Below, piece by piece: positions 25,177-34,461 of a DNA stretch of 50,379 nucleotides. The first letter of the stretch is position 1; each line of letters starts with the position of its first letter. Position numbers and translations under genes: made by a program. This DNA comes from an uncultured Alistipes sp. (lineage in GTDB: Bacteria; Bacteroidota; Bacteroidia; Bacteroidales; Rikenellaceae): positions 1 through 50,379 of the forward strand of contig CALYVN010000005.1 of the NCBI GenBank assembly GCA_945494785.1, written 5' to 3'. Under the pieces are notes generated by a model. It saw only the letters and a list, made by a program, of their open reading frames with translations. It did not search any database and was not told the origin of the DNA.

Positions 25177-25740
25177 TCAATAGGGTAGCGATACCTTGAA
25201 ATAGGCTGCACCGCTTGCCGCTGCCGCCTGCAATCCGATTTCGGAATCCTCGAAAATCAGCGTCTCGGCAGGTGTTACGCCTTCGATTGCCATGGCTTTC
25301 AGAAAGCAGTCGGGAGCAGGTTTCGACCGCTCCACGTCGTCCGAAGTCAATATGCCGTCCAATCTCTCCTCTAATCCCAAATGGTGCATGGCGTTGCGGA
25401 TGTTCGACAGATGCCCTGTCGATACCACCCACGCACGACCTCCTTGTCTGCGGAAATCCTGAACGAACTCCCACAACGGTCTGTTCAGTGTTATCAGATC
25501 GAAATGGGTGGGATATATCTCGATTTTTCGACGACGTATGCGTTGTGCCTGTACGGGGTCTGCAATGCCCTTGGCGCGCAGAAATTCGGGACAGCGCATG
25601 CCGAAATAGTTGTCGAGATACTCCTCCTCCGACAGCGTAAGCCCCTCCTCGTCGAATGCCTGAATGTACGATGCTGCATTGGCGCGTGCCGTGTTGGCGA
25701 GCGTGCCGTCGAAATCGAGCAATATGAGTTTGATTTGCAT
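25177..25740 (-). CDS. HAD-superfamily phosphatase, phosphoglucomutase-like type
   Basis: The 187-residue product has the HAD motif I LLDFDGTLAN (nucleophile Asp9, acid-base Asp11), a helical cap (about 15-80), motif II VVSTG (about 104-108), a motif III lysine in SKPAPD and motif IV FEDSEIGLQAA. This is the layout of beta-phosphoglucomutase-like phosphatases acting on small metabolites; the substrate is unknown. It starts 5 bp after the second M23 peptidase gene and is the last of that operon. Its stop is only 14 bp from that of the convergent addB, with no terminator hairpin between. Confidence 0.88.
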   Translation of the reverse strand: MQIKLILLDFDGTLANTARANAASYIQAFDEEGLTLSEEEYLDNYFGMRCPEFLRAKGIADPVQAQRIRRRKIEIYPTHFDLITLNRPLWEFVQDFRRQGGRAWVVSTGHLSNIRNAMHHLGLEERLDGILTSDDVERSKPAPDCFLKAMAIEGVTPAETLIFEDSEIGLQAAAASGAAYFKVSLPY

Positions 25741-25745
25741 GGCGT

Positions 25746-26696
25746 TTAATCGAATGACTGCATGCCCGATTGGGCTATGCGGATTATGCGTTGATACTCG
25801 TCGGGAGTGAGTTCCATGAAAAAGTAGTGTATAGGATCGACTCGCATACCCTCGTAGCGCACCTCGTAATGCAGATGCGGCGAAAGCGACAGACCCGAAT
25901 TGCCCGACAATGCTATGATGTCGCCGCGATTTACGCGGGTGCCTTTTTTGACCTTCGCACTGCCCAAATGGCTGTACGATGTCGTGTAGCCGTTGCCGTG
26001 GTTTATTACGACCGTCAATCCCGAAGTCGAATGGCGACCCGATACCTCGCTGACGACTCCGTCGGCAGTGGCGAAGATGCGCGACCCTTCGGGAACTGTG
26101 AAATCGACGCCCTGATGCGATTGCAACGTGCGGTAGAAAGGGTGCATCAAATTGCCGTAACCGGCAGTCAGCAGCGACAACTGATGATTGTTCACGGGCT
26201 GTATCGACGGGATATTGTTGCGACCCTTTCCGAGCCGTTCCAAATCGGAGCGTATCAATGCGTAGGTCGAATCGAGCGCACACAGCCTCGCTTCCAACTT
26301 TTCGGTGGCATTCATCACCTCGCGGGTCATCTTGCGCTTGGATTTGGCAAGCAGTTTTTCGTGCAGTTCGAGCCGCTGTTTTTCGTACTCGGAGTTGAAA
26401 TCGTAAGGCTCCGATTCGAACAATATGCCGAATATGTTGCGGTCGCGTGCCACGACGTTGTCGATTACGGCACTTATGGTGTCGTACTGCTCTTTGAGAA
26501 GTGCATACTCCTGCCGCAATCGGTCGGTTGAATGGCGTAAAGCATATTCTGCCGGCGTGTCGAAGAGCAACGAGAAGACCATATAGTATATTATGGCTGC
26601 ACCCAACCACGTCAGCATCTTGACAAGCAGTCGCCAAATGTTCTGCCTGATAGACCTGTTTCCTTTGGGTTGTATGTTGTTGTCGGGTGTTGCCAT
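25746..26696 (-). CDS. M23-family peptidoglycan metallopeptidase (second of a tandem pair)
   Basis: The 316-residue product has one N-terminal membrane segment (about 25-45), a coiled-coil stalk (about 52-155) and a C-terminal M23 domain. Zinc ligands are H194 and D198 (HQGVD) and H276 (PHLHYEV), with catalytic H243 (YSHLG). All active-site residues are present, so it may be an active cell-wall endopeptidase or a wall-binding divisome-type factor. It lies 3 bp after a paralogue with the same layout. HxxxD, SHL and HLH motifs align between the two; the stalks are diverged. Confidence 0.92.
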   Translation of the reverse strand: MATPDNNIQPKGNRSIRQNIWRLLVKMLTWLGAAIIYYMVFSLLFDTPAEYALRHSTDRLRQEYALLKEQYDTISAVIDNVVARDRNIFGILFESEPYDFNSEYEKQRLELHEKLLAKSKRKMTREVMNATEKLEARLCALDSTYALIRSDLERLGKGRNNIPSIQPVNNHQLSLLTAGYGNLMHPFYRTLQSHQGVDFTVPEGSRIFATADGVVSEVSGRHSTSGLTVVINHGNGYTTSYSHLGSAKVKKGTRVNRGDIIALSGNSGLSLSPHLHYEVRYEGMRVDPIHYFFMELTPDEYQRIIRIAQSGMQSFD

Positions 26697-26699
26697 GCT

Positions 26700-27677
26700 C
26701 TATTCCGATTCGAGGTCGGCATTGTATTTTACGTTCTCCATGAGAGTCCGGTACTCCTCGCTCGACATGTTCTTGTTGAAATAGTTTATCGGGTTTACGT
26801 TGCGGCTCATATATATAACTTCGTAGTGCAGATGAGGTCCCGTCGAACCTCCCGTTGAACCGACTCTGCCGATGAGTTGGCCTCGGATTACCTTTTCACC
26901 GGGGCGCACGAGTATCCTGCTCAAATGGGCATATCGGGTTTTGTAGCCGAATTCGTGATTTAGCACTATCTGGCTGCCGTAACCGCGTCGCGCACGCGGA
27001 TGGTTTTCGACCTTCTCCACCACGGCATCTCCCGTGGCATATACGGGCGTACCTGTCTTGCAGGACAAATCCACTCCTCGGTGCATTTTGCGGGTGTGGT
27101 AGATTGGATGGCTTTTGCGCAATCCGAATGCGTAAAAGGCTTTGAGTGCCGATCGGTCTATCGGCCATACGGCAGGAATGGCGAGCGACATGCGCTCCTC
27201 GTTTTTGGCGAGTATCTGCAACAGGTCGAGCGATTGCGATTCGAGGTATGTGCCGTATGCCAAACGGTCTATCTGCTTCCATGTCGAGGTCATCAGCGCG
27301 GCATACCTGTCGCCTTGCAGTGCCGCATACTTGTCGTCGGCGTATGGTGCTTCGAGTTCGCTCTCCGTATCGGCCTCGACCGAGAACAAGGCGCGATAGA
27401 CATAGCGGTCGCGATGTTTTATATCGTCCAAACGGCTCTGTTGGGTGCGGATACGGTCTTGCAGAATGTTGTATTTGATGACCATCTCGCGATTGTCGAG
27501 TTCGATGCCGTACATCTTCGGCGTGTAAACCAAGTAGGAGAACACCACATTGATTATCGAGATGATGATGAATCCGAGCAGCAGTTTGCGCAACAATCCG
27601 TACCGACCGATAAGGGGCAATCCGTTTTGCTCCTGTCGTGCGATGTTGGCGGCTGTGCTGTTTTTGCCCGATTCCAT
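26700..27677 (-). CDS. M23-family peptidoglycan metallopeptidase (first of a tandem pair)
   Basis: The 325-residue product has a membrane segment at about 31-50, a helical stalk (about 58-165) and a C-terminal M23 domain with ligands H199, D203 (HRGVD) and H284 (PHLHYEV), and catalytic H251 (YAHLS). It is the first gene of the M23-M23-HAD operon and is divergent from alaS, an arrangement I recall in other Bacteroidales. Anchoring, stalk and an intact active site suggest a lysostaphin-like hydrolase working on peptide cross-links in the periplasm. Confidence 0.92.
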   Translation of the reverse strand: MESGKNSTAANIARQEQNGLPLIGRYGLLRKLLLGFIIISIINVVFSYLVYTPKMYGIELDNREMVIKYNILQDRIRTQQSRLDDIKHRDRYVYRALFSVEADTESELEAPYADDKYAALQGDRYAALMTSTWKQIDRLAYGTYLESQSLDLLQILAKNEERMSLAIPAVWPIDRSALKAFYAFGLRKSHPIYHTRKMHRGVDLSCKTGTPVYATGDAVVEKVENHPRARRGYGSQIVLNHEFGYKTRYAHLSRILVRPGEKVIRGQLIGRVGSTGGSTGPHLHYEVIYMSRNVNPINYFNKNMSSEEYRTLMENVKYNADLESE

Positions 27678-27702
27678 AAAAAGTTTCTTTATATAATAGG
27701 TG

Positions 27703-27734
27703 CAAAATTAGTGTAAATTTTATACTTTTGCAAC
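27703..27734 (-). promoter_or_regulatory. promoter of the M23-M23-HAD operon
   Basis: On the minus strand TAATTTTG (27710-27703) matches TAnnTTTG exactly. GTTG (27734-27731) stands 20 bp upstream as the -33 element, the same form as at the rplM operon. It overlaps the candidate alaS promoter on the other strand. Confidence 0.6.
27723..27730 (+). promoter_or_regulatory. candidate -7 promoter element for alaS
   Basis: TACTTTTG matches TAnnTTTG exactly and lies 41 bp before the alaS ATG. No good -33 element is visible. Its position inside the spacer of the divergent promoter means that the two may exclude one another. Confidence 0.5.
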
Positions 27735-27771
27735 CGATATTGAATAACGGAAAAATAATCGAATCTGATAT

Positions 27772-30384
27772 ATGGAATCCAACAAAGTACGCAAAGCGTT
27801 TCTGGACTTTTTCGAGAGCAAGGGACACACGGTTGTTCCGTCGGCTCCCATGGTAGTAAAAAACGACCCGACATTGATGTTCACCAATGCGGGCATGAAC
27901 CAATTCAAGGATATATTCCTCGGCAATACCCCGAGAAAATATCCGCGTGCGACCGATACCCAAAAATGTCTGCGCGTGTCGGGCAAGCACAACGACCTTG
28001 AAGAGGTCGGCCACGATACCTATCACCACACCATGTTCGAGATGCTCGGCAACTGGTCTTTCGGCGACTACTTCAAAAAAGAGGCCATCGCTTGGGCTTG
28101 GGAGTTGCTGACGGAGGTCTATCATCTGCCGAAGGAGCGTATGTATGCCACCGTTTTCGAGGGTAGCGAGTCGGACGGAGTGCCTTTCGACGAAGAGGCT
28201 TACGGCTATTGGAAACAATATCTGCCCGAAGACCACATCATCCGAGGCAACAAGCACGACAACTTTTGGGAGATGGGCGAAACCGGTCCGTGCGGACCTT
28301 GCAGCGAAATCCACTTCGATTTGCGCGACGAGGCAGAAATAGCGGCAAAACCGGGTCGCGAGATGGTCAATATGGGTCATCCGCAGGTCATCGAGATTTG
28401 GAATCTCGTCTTTATGCAGTTCAACCGCAAGGCGAACGGCTCGCTCGAACAACTGCCTGCATGCTGCGTCGATACGGGTATGGGATTCGAGCGTCTGTGT
28501 ATGATTATGCAGGGCAAAAAATCCAACTACGATACCGATATTTTCCAAACCATCATAGCCGCCATATCCGCCATGTCGGGCAAACGTTACGGCGAGGAGG
28601 AGAATGTCGATGTGGCAATGCGCGTTATTGCCGACCATCTTCGCGCCATATCCTTCTCGATTGCCGACGGACAGTTGCCTTCGAATGTCAAAGCGGGCTA
28701 TGTTATCCGTCGTATTTTGCGCCGTGCCGTGCGTTACGGCTATACCTATCTCGGTTTCAACGAGCCGTTCATCTGCCGTTTGGTTGCCACGTTGGTTGCG
28801 CAGATGGGCGAACAATTCCCCGAAATCAAGGCGCAGCAGACGCTTATCGAGAAGGTTATCGAGGAGGAGGAGTCGGCATTCCTGCGTACTTTGGCAACGG
28901 GTATCGGTCTGCTCGACGGCGTTATCGCCAAGGTCGGCAAGGGCAAAATTTCTGGCAAGGATGCCTTCCTGCTCTACGATACGTACGGATTCCCGATTGA
29001 TTTGACCGAACTCATCGCACGCGAACACGGTGTCGATGTCGATTTGGCGGCATTCGAGAAGGAGTTGCAGGCTCAAAAGGAGCGTTCGCGCAATGCTGCG
29101 GCGCAGGATGTGGACGATTGGCAGGAGATTATGCCGATTCAGCGGAGCGAGTTCGTCGGCTACGATATGCTCGAATGCGATGTCCGTATAGCCCGTGTTC
29201 GTCGTGTCAGCACCAAAAACAAGACTACCTATCAGTTGGTATTCGACCGTACTCCGTTCTATGGCAACGGTGGCGGTCAGGTCGGCGATGTGGGTTATAT
29301 CGCAAGTGCCAACGAAAAGATAGAGATTATAGCCACCGAGAAGGAGAACGGCCTGATTATGCACATAGCCCAGTCGTTGCCGCAGAATCTCGATGCGGTG
29401 TTCCACGCCGTGGTCAATGCCGAAAAGCGTCAGGTGGCAGCCAATAACCACACGGCAACCCACCTGCTGCACGCTGCACTGCGTCGGGTGCTCGGTACCC
29501 ATGTCGAGCAGAAGGGTTCTATGGTTTCGCCTGAGGGTCTTCGCTTCGATTTCTCGCATTTCCAAAAAGTTACTCCGGCAGAATTGCGCGAGGTCGAGCG
29601 GTTGGTGAACAAGAGCATTCGTGCCAACTATCCGCTTGTCGAGAACCGCAACGCCACACAGGAGGAGGCGAAGGCGGAGGGTGCGATGATGCTCTTCGGC
29701 GAGAAATACGGCGACAAGGTGCGTATCGTCCGCTTCGGCGATTCGGTCGAGTTGTGCGCAGGTACGCATACGTCGGCAACGGGCAATATCGGCTATTTCA
29801 AAATTTTGGTCGAAACTGCCATCTCCGCAGGCATCCGCCGTATTGAGGCCGTTACGGGCGAGAGAGCGGAAAATGTGGCGTATGCCACCGAAGATACTCT
29901 GCACTCGATAGGCGAGGTGGTAAATAATCCTCAAATCGTTCAGGCTGTCAAACGGCTTGTCGAGAGCAACGACGCTCTCCAAAAGGAGATTGAGGAGGTA
30001 CACCGAGAGCAGATAGAGGCTTGGACGGAGAAGATTATCAGAAATACCGAAGAGCAGAACGGTGTACTGAAAATAGTTATGCAGATGCCGCGCACGGGCG
30101 ATTTTGTAAAGAGTCTGGCCTACAATTTGCGCAATCGCAAGAAAAATCTGGTCTTCGTGGTCGGCTCCGATGTCGAGGGTAAGGTTTCGCTTATCGTGGC
30201 ACTCGGCGACGATATTGTCGCCAAAGGTGTCGATGCGGGGGCTGTTGTCCGCGAGGCTGCCAAGGCAATCAACGGTGGCGGTGGCGGTCAGAAATTTTTT
30301 GCTACGGCGGGCGGCAAGCGTCCGGAGGGACTGCAACAGGCGATAGGCTGTGCCGAATCGCTGATTATGGAGGCATTGAAATAA
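27772..30384 (+). CDS. alaS: alanyl-tRNA synthetase
   Basis: The 870-residue product charges tRNA-Ala. The N-terminal catalytic domain has [22 protein letters not shown] and the [16 protein letters not shown] motif. The tRNA-recognition region follows, then the editing domain with the zinc-site [12 protein letters not shown] (HxxxH) and [10 protein letters not shown], and the C-Ala domain with the glycine-rich [15 protein letters not shown] near the end. Length and domain order are normal. gpmI follows after 13 bp and is probably co-transcribed. Confidence 0.98.
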   Translation: MESNKVRKAFLDFFESKGHTVVPSAPMVVKNDPTLMFTNAGMNQFKDIFLGNTPRKYPRATDTQKCLRVSGKHNDLEEVGHDTYHHTMFEMLGNWSFGDYFKKEAIAWAWELLTEVYHLPKERMYATVFEGSESDGVPFDEEAYGYWKQYLPEDHIIRGNKHDNFWEMGETGPCGPCSEIHFDLRDEAEIAAKPGREMVNMGHPQVIEIWNLVFMQFNRKANGSLEQLPACCVDTGMGFERLCMIMQGKKSNYDTDIFQTIIAAISAMSGKRYGEEENVDVAMRVIADHLRAISFSIADGQLPSNVKAGYVIRRILRRAVRYGYTYLGFNEPFICRLVATLVAQMGEQFPEIKAQQTLIEKVIEEEESAFLRTLATGIGLLDGVIAKVGKGKISGKDAFLLYDTYGFPIDLTELIAREHGVDVDLAAFEKELQAQKERSRNAAAQDVDDWQEIMPIQRSEFVGYDMLECDVRIARVRRVSTKNKTTYQLVFDRTPFYGNGGGQVGDVGYIASANEKIEIIATEKENGLIMHIAQSLPQNLDAVFHAVVNAEKRQVAANNHTATHLLHAALRRVLGTHVEQKGSMVSPEGLRFDFSHFQKVTPAELREVERLVNKSIRANYPLVENRNATQEEAKAEGAMMLFGEKYGDKVRIVRFGDSVELCAGTHTSATGNIGYFKILVETAISAGIRRIEAVTGERAENVAYATEDTLHSIGEVVNNPQIVQAVKRLVESNDALQKEIEEVHREQIEAWTEKIIRNTEEQNGVLKIVMQMPRTGDFVKSLAYNLRNRKKNLVFVVGSDVEGKVSLIVALGDDIVAKGVDAGAVVREAAKAINGGGGGQKFFATAGGKRPEGLQQAIGCAESLIMEALK

Positions 30385-30397
30385 AAACACGATAATT

Positions 30398-31924
30398 ATG
30401 GCAAATAAAGTTTTGTTGATGATTCTCGATGGCTGGGGCATCGGTAATCATACCAAGTCGGACGCCATTTTCGAGGCGAATCCCGAATATATAAATCGTC
30501 TTACCGCATCATGTCCGCATGCGCAACTGCGTACCGACGGCGAGAATGTCGGTTTGCCCGACGGTCAGATGGGCAACTCCGAAGTGGGACACCTCAATAT
30601 CGGCGCAGGTCGCGTGGTGTATCAGGATTTGGTCAAAATCAACCGTGCATGCAAAGACGGCTCGATTCTCCAAAACAAGGAGATAGTTGCCGCATTCGAG
30701 TATGCCAAGACGAAGGGTGTGAATGTTCACTTTATGGGTCTGGTCTCCAATGGCGGCGTACACTCGTCAATCGACCACCTCTTCAAACTGTGCGACATAG
30801 CCAAACACTACGGCATTGCCCATACCTTCGTTCACTGCTTTATGGACGGTCGCGATACCGACCCTAAGAGCGGTAAGGGATTTATCGAGGAGTTGCAGCA
30901 ACACATGGCTGCTTCGACGGGCGAGATAGCGTCGATTATAGGTCGTTACTATGCCATGGACAGAGACAAGCGTTGGGAGCGCGTCAAGGTGGCATACGAC
31001 TGCTTGGTCGATGGCATAGGTGTCAAATCGCAGGATATGGTCGCTGCCATGCAGCAATCTTACGACGAGGGTGTAACCGACGAGTTCGTCAAACCTATCG
31101 TGCATGTCGATAACAACGGCGAGGCGATAGGTACGATTAAGCCGAACGACATGGTCATATTCTTCAACTATCGCAACGACCGCGCTCGCGAAATTACCGT
31201 TGCGCTGACACAGCAGGATATGCCCGAAGCAGGTATGCACACCATGCCTCTCTACTACTGCTGCATGACGCCTTACGATGCGCAGTTCAAGGGTCTGCAC
31301 ATTCTGTTCGACAAGGAGAATGTCCGCAATACCATAGGCGAGTGGGTATCGGCTCACGGTTTGCGTCAGTTGCGTATTGCCGAGACCGAGAAGTATGCCC
31401 ATGTAACCTTCTTCCTCAACGGTGGCCGCGAGGAGAAATTCGCCGACGAGGAGCGTATTCTGGTCGCTTCGCCGAAGGTGGCAACATACGACCTGCAACC
31501 CGAAATGAGCGCATACGAAGTGGCCGACAAGTTGGTCGATGCACTGAAATTGCAGAAATACGACTTCATCTGTCTCAACTTCGCCAACGGCGACATGGTA
31601 GGACATACGGGCGTTTACGAGGCTATTGAAAAGGCTGTAAAGGCTGTGGATAAGTGTGTTGCGGAGGTTGTCGAGACAGCCAAGTCCAACGGTTACGAAG
31701 TGGTGATGATTGCCGACCACGGCAACGCCGACAATGCAATCAACGCCGACGGCTCGCCGAATACGGCACATTCGCTCAATCCTGTGCCTATCGTGGTTGT
31801 GTCCGACCGCGTAAAGAGTGTCGCCAACGGTATTTTGGCGGACGTTGCGCCTACCGTACTCAAACTTATGGGAGTGGAGCAGCCGTCGGAAATGACGGGA
31901 CATGCTCTGGTGGAGATGAAATAG
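30398..31924 (+). CDS. gpmI: 2,3-bisphosphoglycerate-independent phosphoglycerate mutase
   Basis: The 508-residue product interconverts 3- and 2-phosphoglycerate in glycolysis and gluconeogenesis using two manganese ions. It has [10 protein letters not shown] at the N-terminus (metal ligand Asp11), the phosphorylated serine Ser61 in [16 protein letters not shown], the HGGVHS-type region ([13 protein letters not shown]), DGRDTDP, and the C-terminal NGDMVGHTG and [10 protein letters not shown] metal sites. The length is typical. It lies 13 bp after alaS and ends just before a strong bidirectional terminator. Confidence 0.98.
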   Translation: MANKVLLMILDGWGIGNHTKSDAIFEANPEYINRLTASCPHAQLRTDGENVGLPDGQMGNSEVGHLNIGAGRVVYQDLVKINRACKDGSILQNKEIVAAFEYAKTKGVNVHFMGLVSNGGVHSSIDHLFKLCDIAKHYGIAHTFVHCFMDGRDTDPKSGKGFIEELQQHMAASTGEIASIIGRYYAMDRDKRWERVKVAYDCLVDGIGVKSQDMVAAMQQSYDEGVTDEFVKPIVHVDNNGEAIGTIKPNDMVIFFNYRNDRAREITVALTQQDMPEAGMHTMPLYYCCMTPYDAQFKGLHILFDKENVRNTIGEWVSAHGLRQLRIAETEKYAHVTFFLNGGREEKFADEERILVASPKVATYDLQPEMSAYEVADKLVDALKLQKYDFICLNFANGDMVGHTGVYEAIEKAVKAVDKCVAEVVETAKSNGYEVVMIADHGNADNAINADGSPNTAHSLNPVPIVVVSDRVKSVANGILADVAPTVLKLMGVEQPSEMTGHALVEMK

Positions 31925-31941
31925 GGACAACCTCTTATATG

Positions 31942-31977
31942 AAAATACCGCGATTTGCTTTCAAATCGCGGTATTTT
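31942..31977. terminator. bidirectional terminator between gpmI and the convergent dehydrogenase gene
   Basis: A perfect 16-bp stem (AAAATACCGCGATTTG pairing with CAAATCGCGGTATTTT, loop CTTT) with A and T ends can act in both directions. It begins 17 bp after the gpmI stop and touches the stop codon of the minus-strand gene. Confidence 0.9.
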
Positions 31978-32913
31978 CTATTTGCCGATATGGTGTTCGA
32001 TGTTGTCGGCTATGCAACCTACGAGCCGCTCTATCGCCTCTGCCGACGACCAAGCGTTGTGCGGCGATGCCAACAACCGATAGCGGTCGTGCAGATGCAG
32101 CAACGGCGAATCGGCGGGTAGCGGCTCTTGCGAGAATACATCCAATGCCGCGCCGCGTAAGATGCCGGCGTTCAACGCATCGGCCAAAGCCTGCTCGTCG
32201 ATGATTCCGCCTCGTGCCACGTTGATTATGATTGCCGACGGGCGCATCAGTGCCAATTCGCGCGAGCCTATCAAATTGCGTGTATGTTCGTTCAGCGGGC
32301 AGTGTATCGATACGATGTCTGCCCAACCGAGCAATCCGTCGAGCGACATGGCCTCGTAATCCTCGCGGCGTGCCACTCCCGAAGTGGAACAATAACGTAC
32401 CCGACAGCCGAAGGCGGTGGCAAGTCGTGCTGCTTCGCGCCCTATGTTGCCCAATCCGACGATGCCCCAATTCTTGCCGCGAATCTGTGCTGTCGGACGG
32501 TCGAAGCAGAACATGCGGCCTTTCGAATATGCGCCGCTGTGGAAATAGTTGTTGTAATATGCCGTTTCGCGCAACAAGGCAAGAGCCGCACCTATGGTGG
32601 CTTCGGCAACCGAGAAGGTCGAATATCCTACGGCATTGCGTACCTCTATACCGAGTTCGGCGGCAGCCTCCAAATCGACGTTGTTCATTCCCGTAGCCGC
32701 TATGCAGATGAGTCGCAGTTGCGGCAACCGTCGCAAAATGTCGGCATCGAGTACCACTTTGTTGGTTATCACTATCTCCGCATCGCCGCACCGTTCCGCA
32801 ATCTGCTCCCGTCGGGTAAATTCGTAACCCGTATAGTCGCCCAACCGTCGTATTGCCGACAGGTCGCAACCTCCTACCGAGTAACTGTCCAAAAAAACTA
32901 TCTTCGGTCTCAT
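31978..32913 (-). CDS. D-2-hydroxyacid dehydrogenase, glycerate-dehydrogenase-like
   Basis: The 311-residue product is an NAD-dependent D-2-hydroxyacid dehydrogenase. It shows the Rossmann motif WGIVGLGNIGREAARLA, the catalytic arginine region IINVARGGIIDEQALADAL, the glutamate in DVFSQEP and the histidine in ASPHNAW. The overall style is close to glycerate/hydroxypyruvate reductases, but the substrate cannot be fixed from sequence. The ATG at 32913 overlaps the tcdA stop as ATGA and gives MRPKIVFLD, the normal family start; an ATG at 32955 would run back into tcdA. It is the last gene of the TatD-tcdA-dehydrogenase operon. Confidence 0.9.
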   Translation of the reverse strand: MRPKIVFLDSYSVGGCDLSAIRRLGDYTGYEFTRREQIAERCGDAEIVITNKVVLDADILRRLPQLRLICIAATGMNNVDLEAAAELGIEVRNAVGYSTFSVAEATIGAALALLRETAYYNNYFHSGAYSKGRMFCFDRPTAQIRGKNWGIVGLGNIGREAARLATAFGCRVRYCSTSGVARREDYEAMSLDGLLGWADIVSIHCPLNEHTRNLIGSRELALMRPSAIIINVARGGIIDEQALADALNAGILRGAALDVFSQEPLPADSPLLHLHDRYRLLASPHNAWSSAEAIERLVGCIADNIEHHIGK

Positions 32914-33635
32914 ATCTCCATGTTGCAAATATTCCTTATTACTACCGATGCGCATCCGATACCGAACATTGCGGGCAGGTACGAGATTGTCCCGACCATC
33001 GATTTCTTATTGCGCTCTTCGCATTCGATTATTGCCTCTTCGCGTGGTGGCTCTGCCGAGAAAACGGCCTTGAAACCGCTTCTAATCCCGATTTTGTGCA
33101 ACCGCTTGCGCAGCATGTGTGCCAACGGGCAGTGGTGGGTCTTCGAGATGTCGGCAATCTCCAACCGTGTCGGGTCGAGTTTGGCTCCCGCTCCCATCGA
33201 ACTGACCACACGATAACCTCTATCTATGCAACCCTTTATCAGTGCGAGTTTCGGCGAGAGGGTATCTATCGCATCGACCACATAATCGAATCGCTCCGAA
33301 TCGAGCAACACATCCGTCATTTCGTCTTTGATGTAGGCATCCACACTCCGCAACTCCAAGTCGGGATTGATGTCTTTCAACCGTTCGGCAAGCAATTCGG
33401 TCTTGCTGCGTCCGACGGTCGAATGCAGGGCAATCAACTGTCGGTTGATGTTGCTCTCCGATACGGTATCCGAATCGGCAATGGTCATCCGTCCCACTCC
33501 CGACCTTACAATCATCTCTGCCGCGTATGCCCCCACTCCGCCGACTCCGACTATCAGTACATTCGCCTTGCGGAGCCGTTGCAGATTCTCTGCGCCGAGC
33601 AATAATTCGCTGCGTTCCAACCAATCCGTTGTCAT
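32910..33635 (-). CDS. tcdA: tRNA threonylcarbamoyladenosine dehydratase (ThiF/MoeB superfamily)
   Basis: The 241-residue product is an E1-like ATP-dependent enzyme that cyclises t6A at position 37 of ANN-decoding tRNAs. It has the nucleotide loop VGVGGVGAYAAEMIVRSG (GVGGVG at 30-35), the SDTVSESNINRQ motif with the conserved arginine, DAIDTLSPKLALI, and the TcdA-specific SSMGAGAKLDPTRLEIADISKTHHCPLA. The C-terminal hydrophobic helix (VGTISYLPAMFGIGCASVVI) is usual for TcdA. It overlaps both neighbours by 4 bp. Confidence 0.93.
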   Translation of the reverse strand: MTTDWLERSELLLGAENLQRLRKANVLIVGVGGVGAYAAEMIVRSGVGRMTIADSDTVSESNINRQLIALHSTVGRSKTELLAERLKDINPDLELRSVDAYIKDEMTDVLLDSERFDYVVDAIDTLSPKLALIKGCIDRGYRVVSSMGAGAKLDPTRLEIADISKTHHCPLAHMLRKRLHKIGIRSGFKAVFSAEPPREEAIIECEERNKKSMVGTISYLPAMFGIGCASVVIRNICNMEI

Positions 33636-34216
33636 CGGTCTTTGAAAATTCTATCGTAGTTCTCGTTTGTAATTCTCTCCAACAGAGCGGTGTCGATTGC
33701 CAAAATCTCTGCCACCCGTCTGTATATCTCCGCTATCGGAGTGTCGCTGTCGTCGGTCTCCACGAATATCCTTTCGTGCGGAGTGTGCCTCAAAGCCTCC
33801 ATCGTCTTCGGCGAAGCGAACGTGCGCTCTCCGAACGACAGATAACAGCCCGCCTCGACAGCCTGCCGCATCTGCTCCGTCGAGCCGATGAATCCGTGAA
33901 ATATCACCGCTTTCAGTCGGTATCGCGCCAATGTCCGCATAACGGCATCGAATGCCCTTACGCAGTGAACGACAATCGGCAGTCGAAGCCTTTCGGCAAC
34001 GGCGAGTTGTGCTTCGAATACCCGTTGCTGCACATCGCGTCCGACGTTGCAGGCATAATCCAACCCGATTTCGCCTATCCCATCGACATCCTCGCCGATG
34101 TTCGCGCAATCGGGCATGCCGTTTGTACGGTCGGCATCGTAAGGATGCAGTCCGACGGTTACGATGCTCCGTTCGTCGGGTCGGGGTCGATGGGTATGTA
34201 TGTTTACCATTGCCAT
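33632..34216 (-). CDS. short TatD-family metal-dependent hydrolase
   Basis: The 194-residue product has the TatD metal-site motifs: HTH at 7-9, GEIGLDYA, VVHCVRAFD, FHGFIG and FVETDDSDTP. It is about 60 residues shorter than typical TatD (about 255); the shortening falls between HTH and VGLHPY, where the first barrel strands are reduced. This short form is common in Bacteroidota as far as I recall. TatD proteins are 3'-5' exonucleases or deoxyribonucleases; activity here is inferred. It may start at 34216 or 34210. The promoter lies so close that the first start would be almost leaderless. Confidence 0.88.
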   Translation of the reverse strand: MAMVNIHTHRPRPDERSIVTVGLHPYDADRTNGMPDCANIGEDVDGIGEIGLDYACNVGRDVQQRVFEAQLAVAERLRLPIVVHCVRAFDAVMRTLARYRLKAVIFHGFIGSTEQMRQAVEAGCYLSFGERTFASPKTMEALRHTPHERIFVETDDSDTPIAEIYRRVAEILAIDTALLERITNENYDRIFKDR

Positions 34217-34223
34217 TCTTCGG

Positions 34224-34255
34224 CAAAGATAGCACTATCTTTACCGTCGGACAAA
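34224..34255 (-). promoter_or_regulatory. consensus promoter of the TatD-tcdA-dehydrogenase operon
   Basis: On the minus strand TTTG (34255-34252), a 20-bp spacer and TATCTTTG (34231-34224) match the Bacteroidota consensus at every defined base. Transcription should begin near 34219-34220, three or four bases before the first ATG. Confidence 0.75.
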
Positions 34256-34347
34256 TTATTTTTTTTGTATGAAACGTGCATGCTCTCAAAGCCGCCCTGC
34301 AATGAAAAAAATATGGGCGTGTTGTGTCCCGTGTCCGAAAAAAATCG

Positions 34348-34355
34348 TATATTCG
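34348..34355 (+). promoter_or_regulatory. weak candidate -7 element for the nqr operon
   Basis: TATATTCG fits TAnnTTTG at five of the six defined bases, about 107 bp upstream of nqrA. The stretch that follows ends in an A/T-rich run with repeated ATTACAA (34411-34440) just before the start codon. I see no terminator, RNA or gene in 34256-34461. Confidence 0.3.
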
Positions 34356-34461
34356 CGGGCGATTGAGCGGTTGTGCCGTTCGGTCGGTTTGTGGATGCAG
34401 ACAACATTTTACAATTACAAATTACAATTACAAAATTATACTAATCAAAACCAAATCAACA

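Noticed and set aside
26896..30441. Open frame of 1181 codons on the minus strand opposite alaS
   Set aside because: It overlaps alaS completely and runs into the M23 gene in another frame. The translation matches no protein I know; alaS is unquestionable.
34411..34440. ATTACAA repeats ahead of nqrA as an operator
   Set aside because: The run is short and A/T-rich, typical of Bacteroidota translation-initiation leaders; there is no symmetric site to support a regulator.
34324..34461. 46-residue N-terminal extension of NqrA
   Set aside because: NqrA proteins begin at MSKIIKLNKGLDI. The extension is A/T-rich leader with ATTACAA repeats and no conserved residues.
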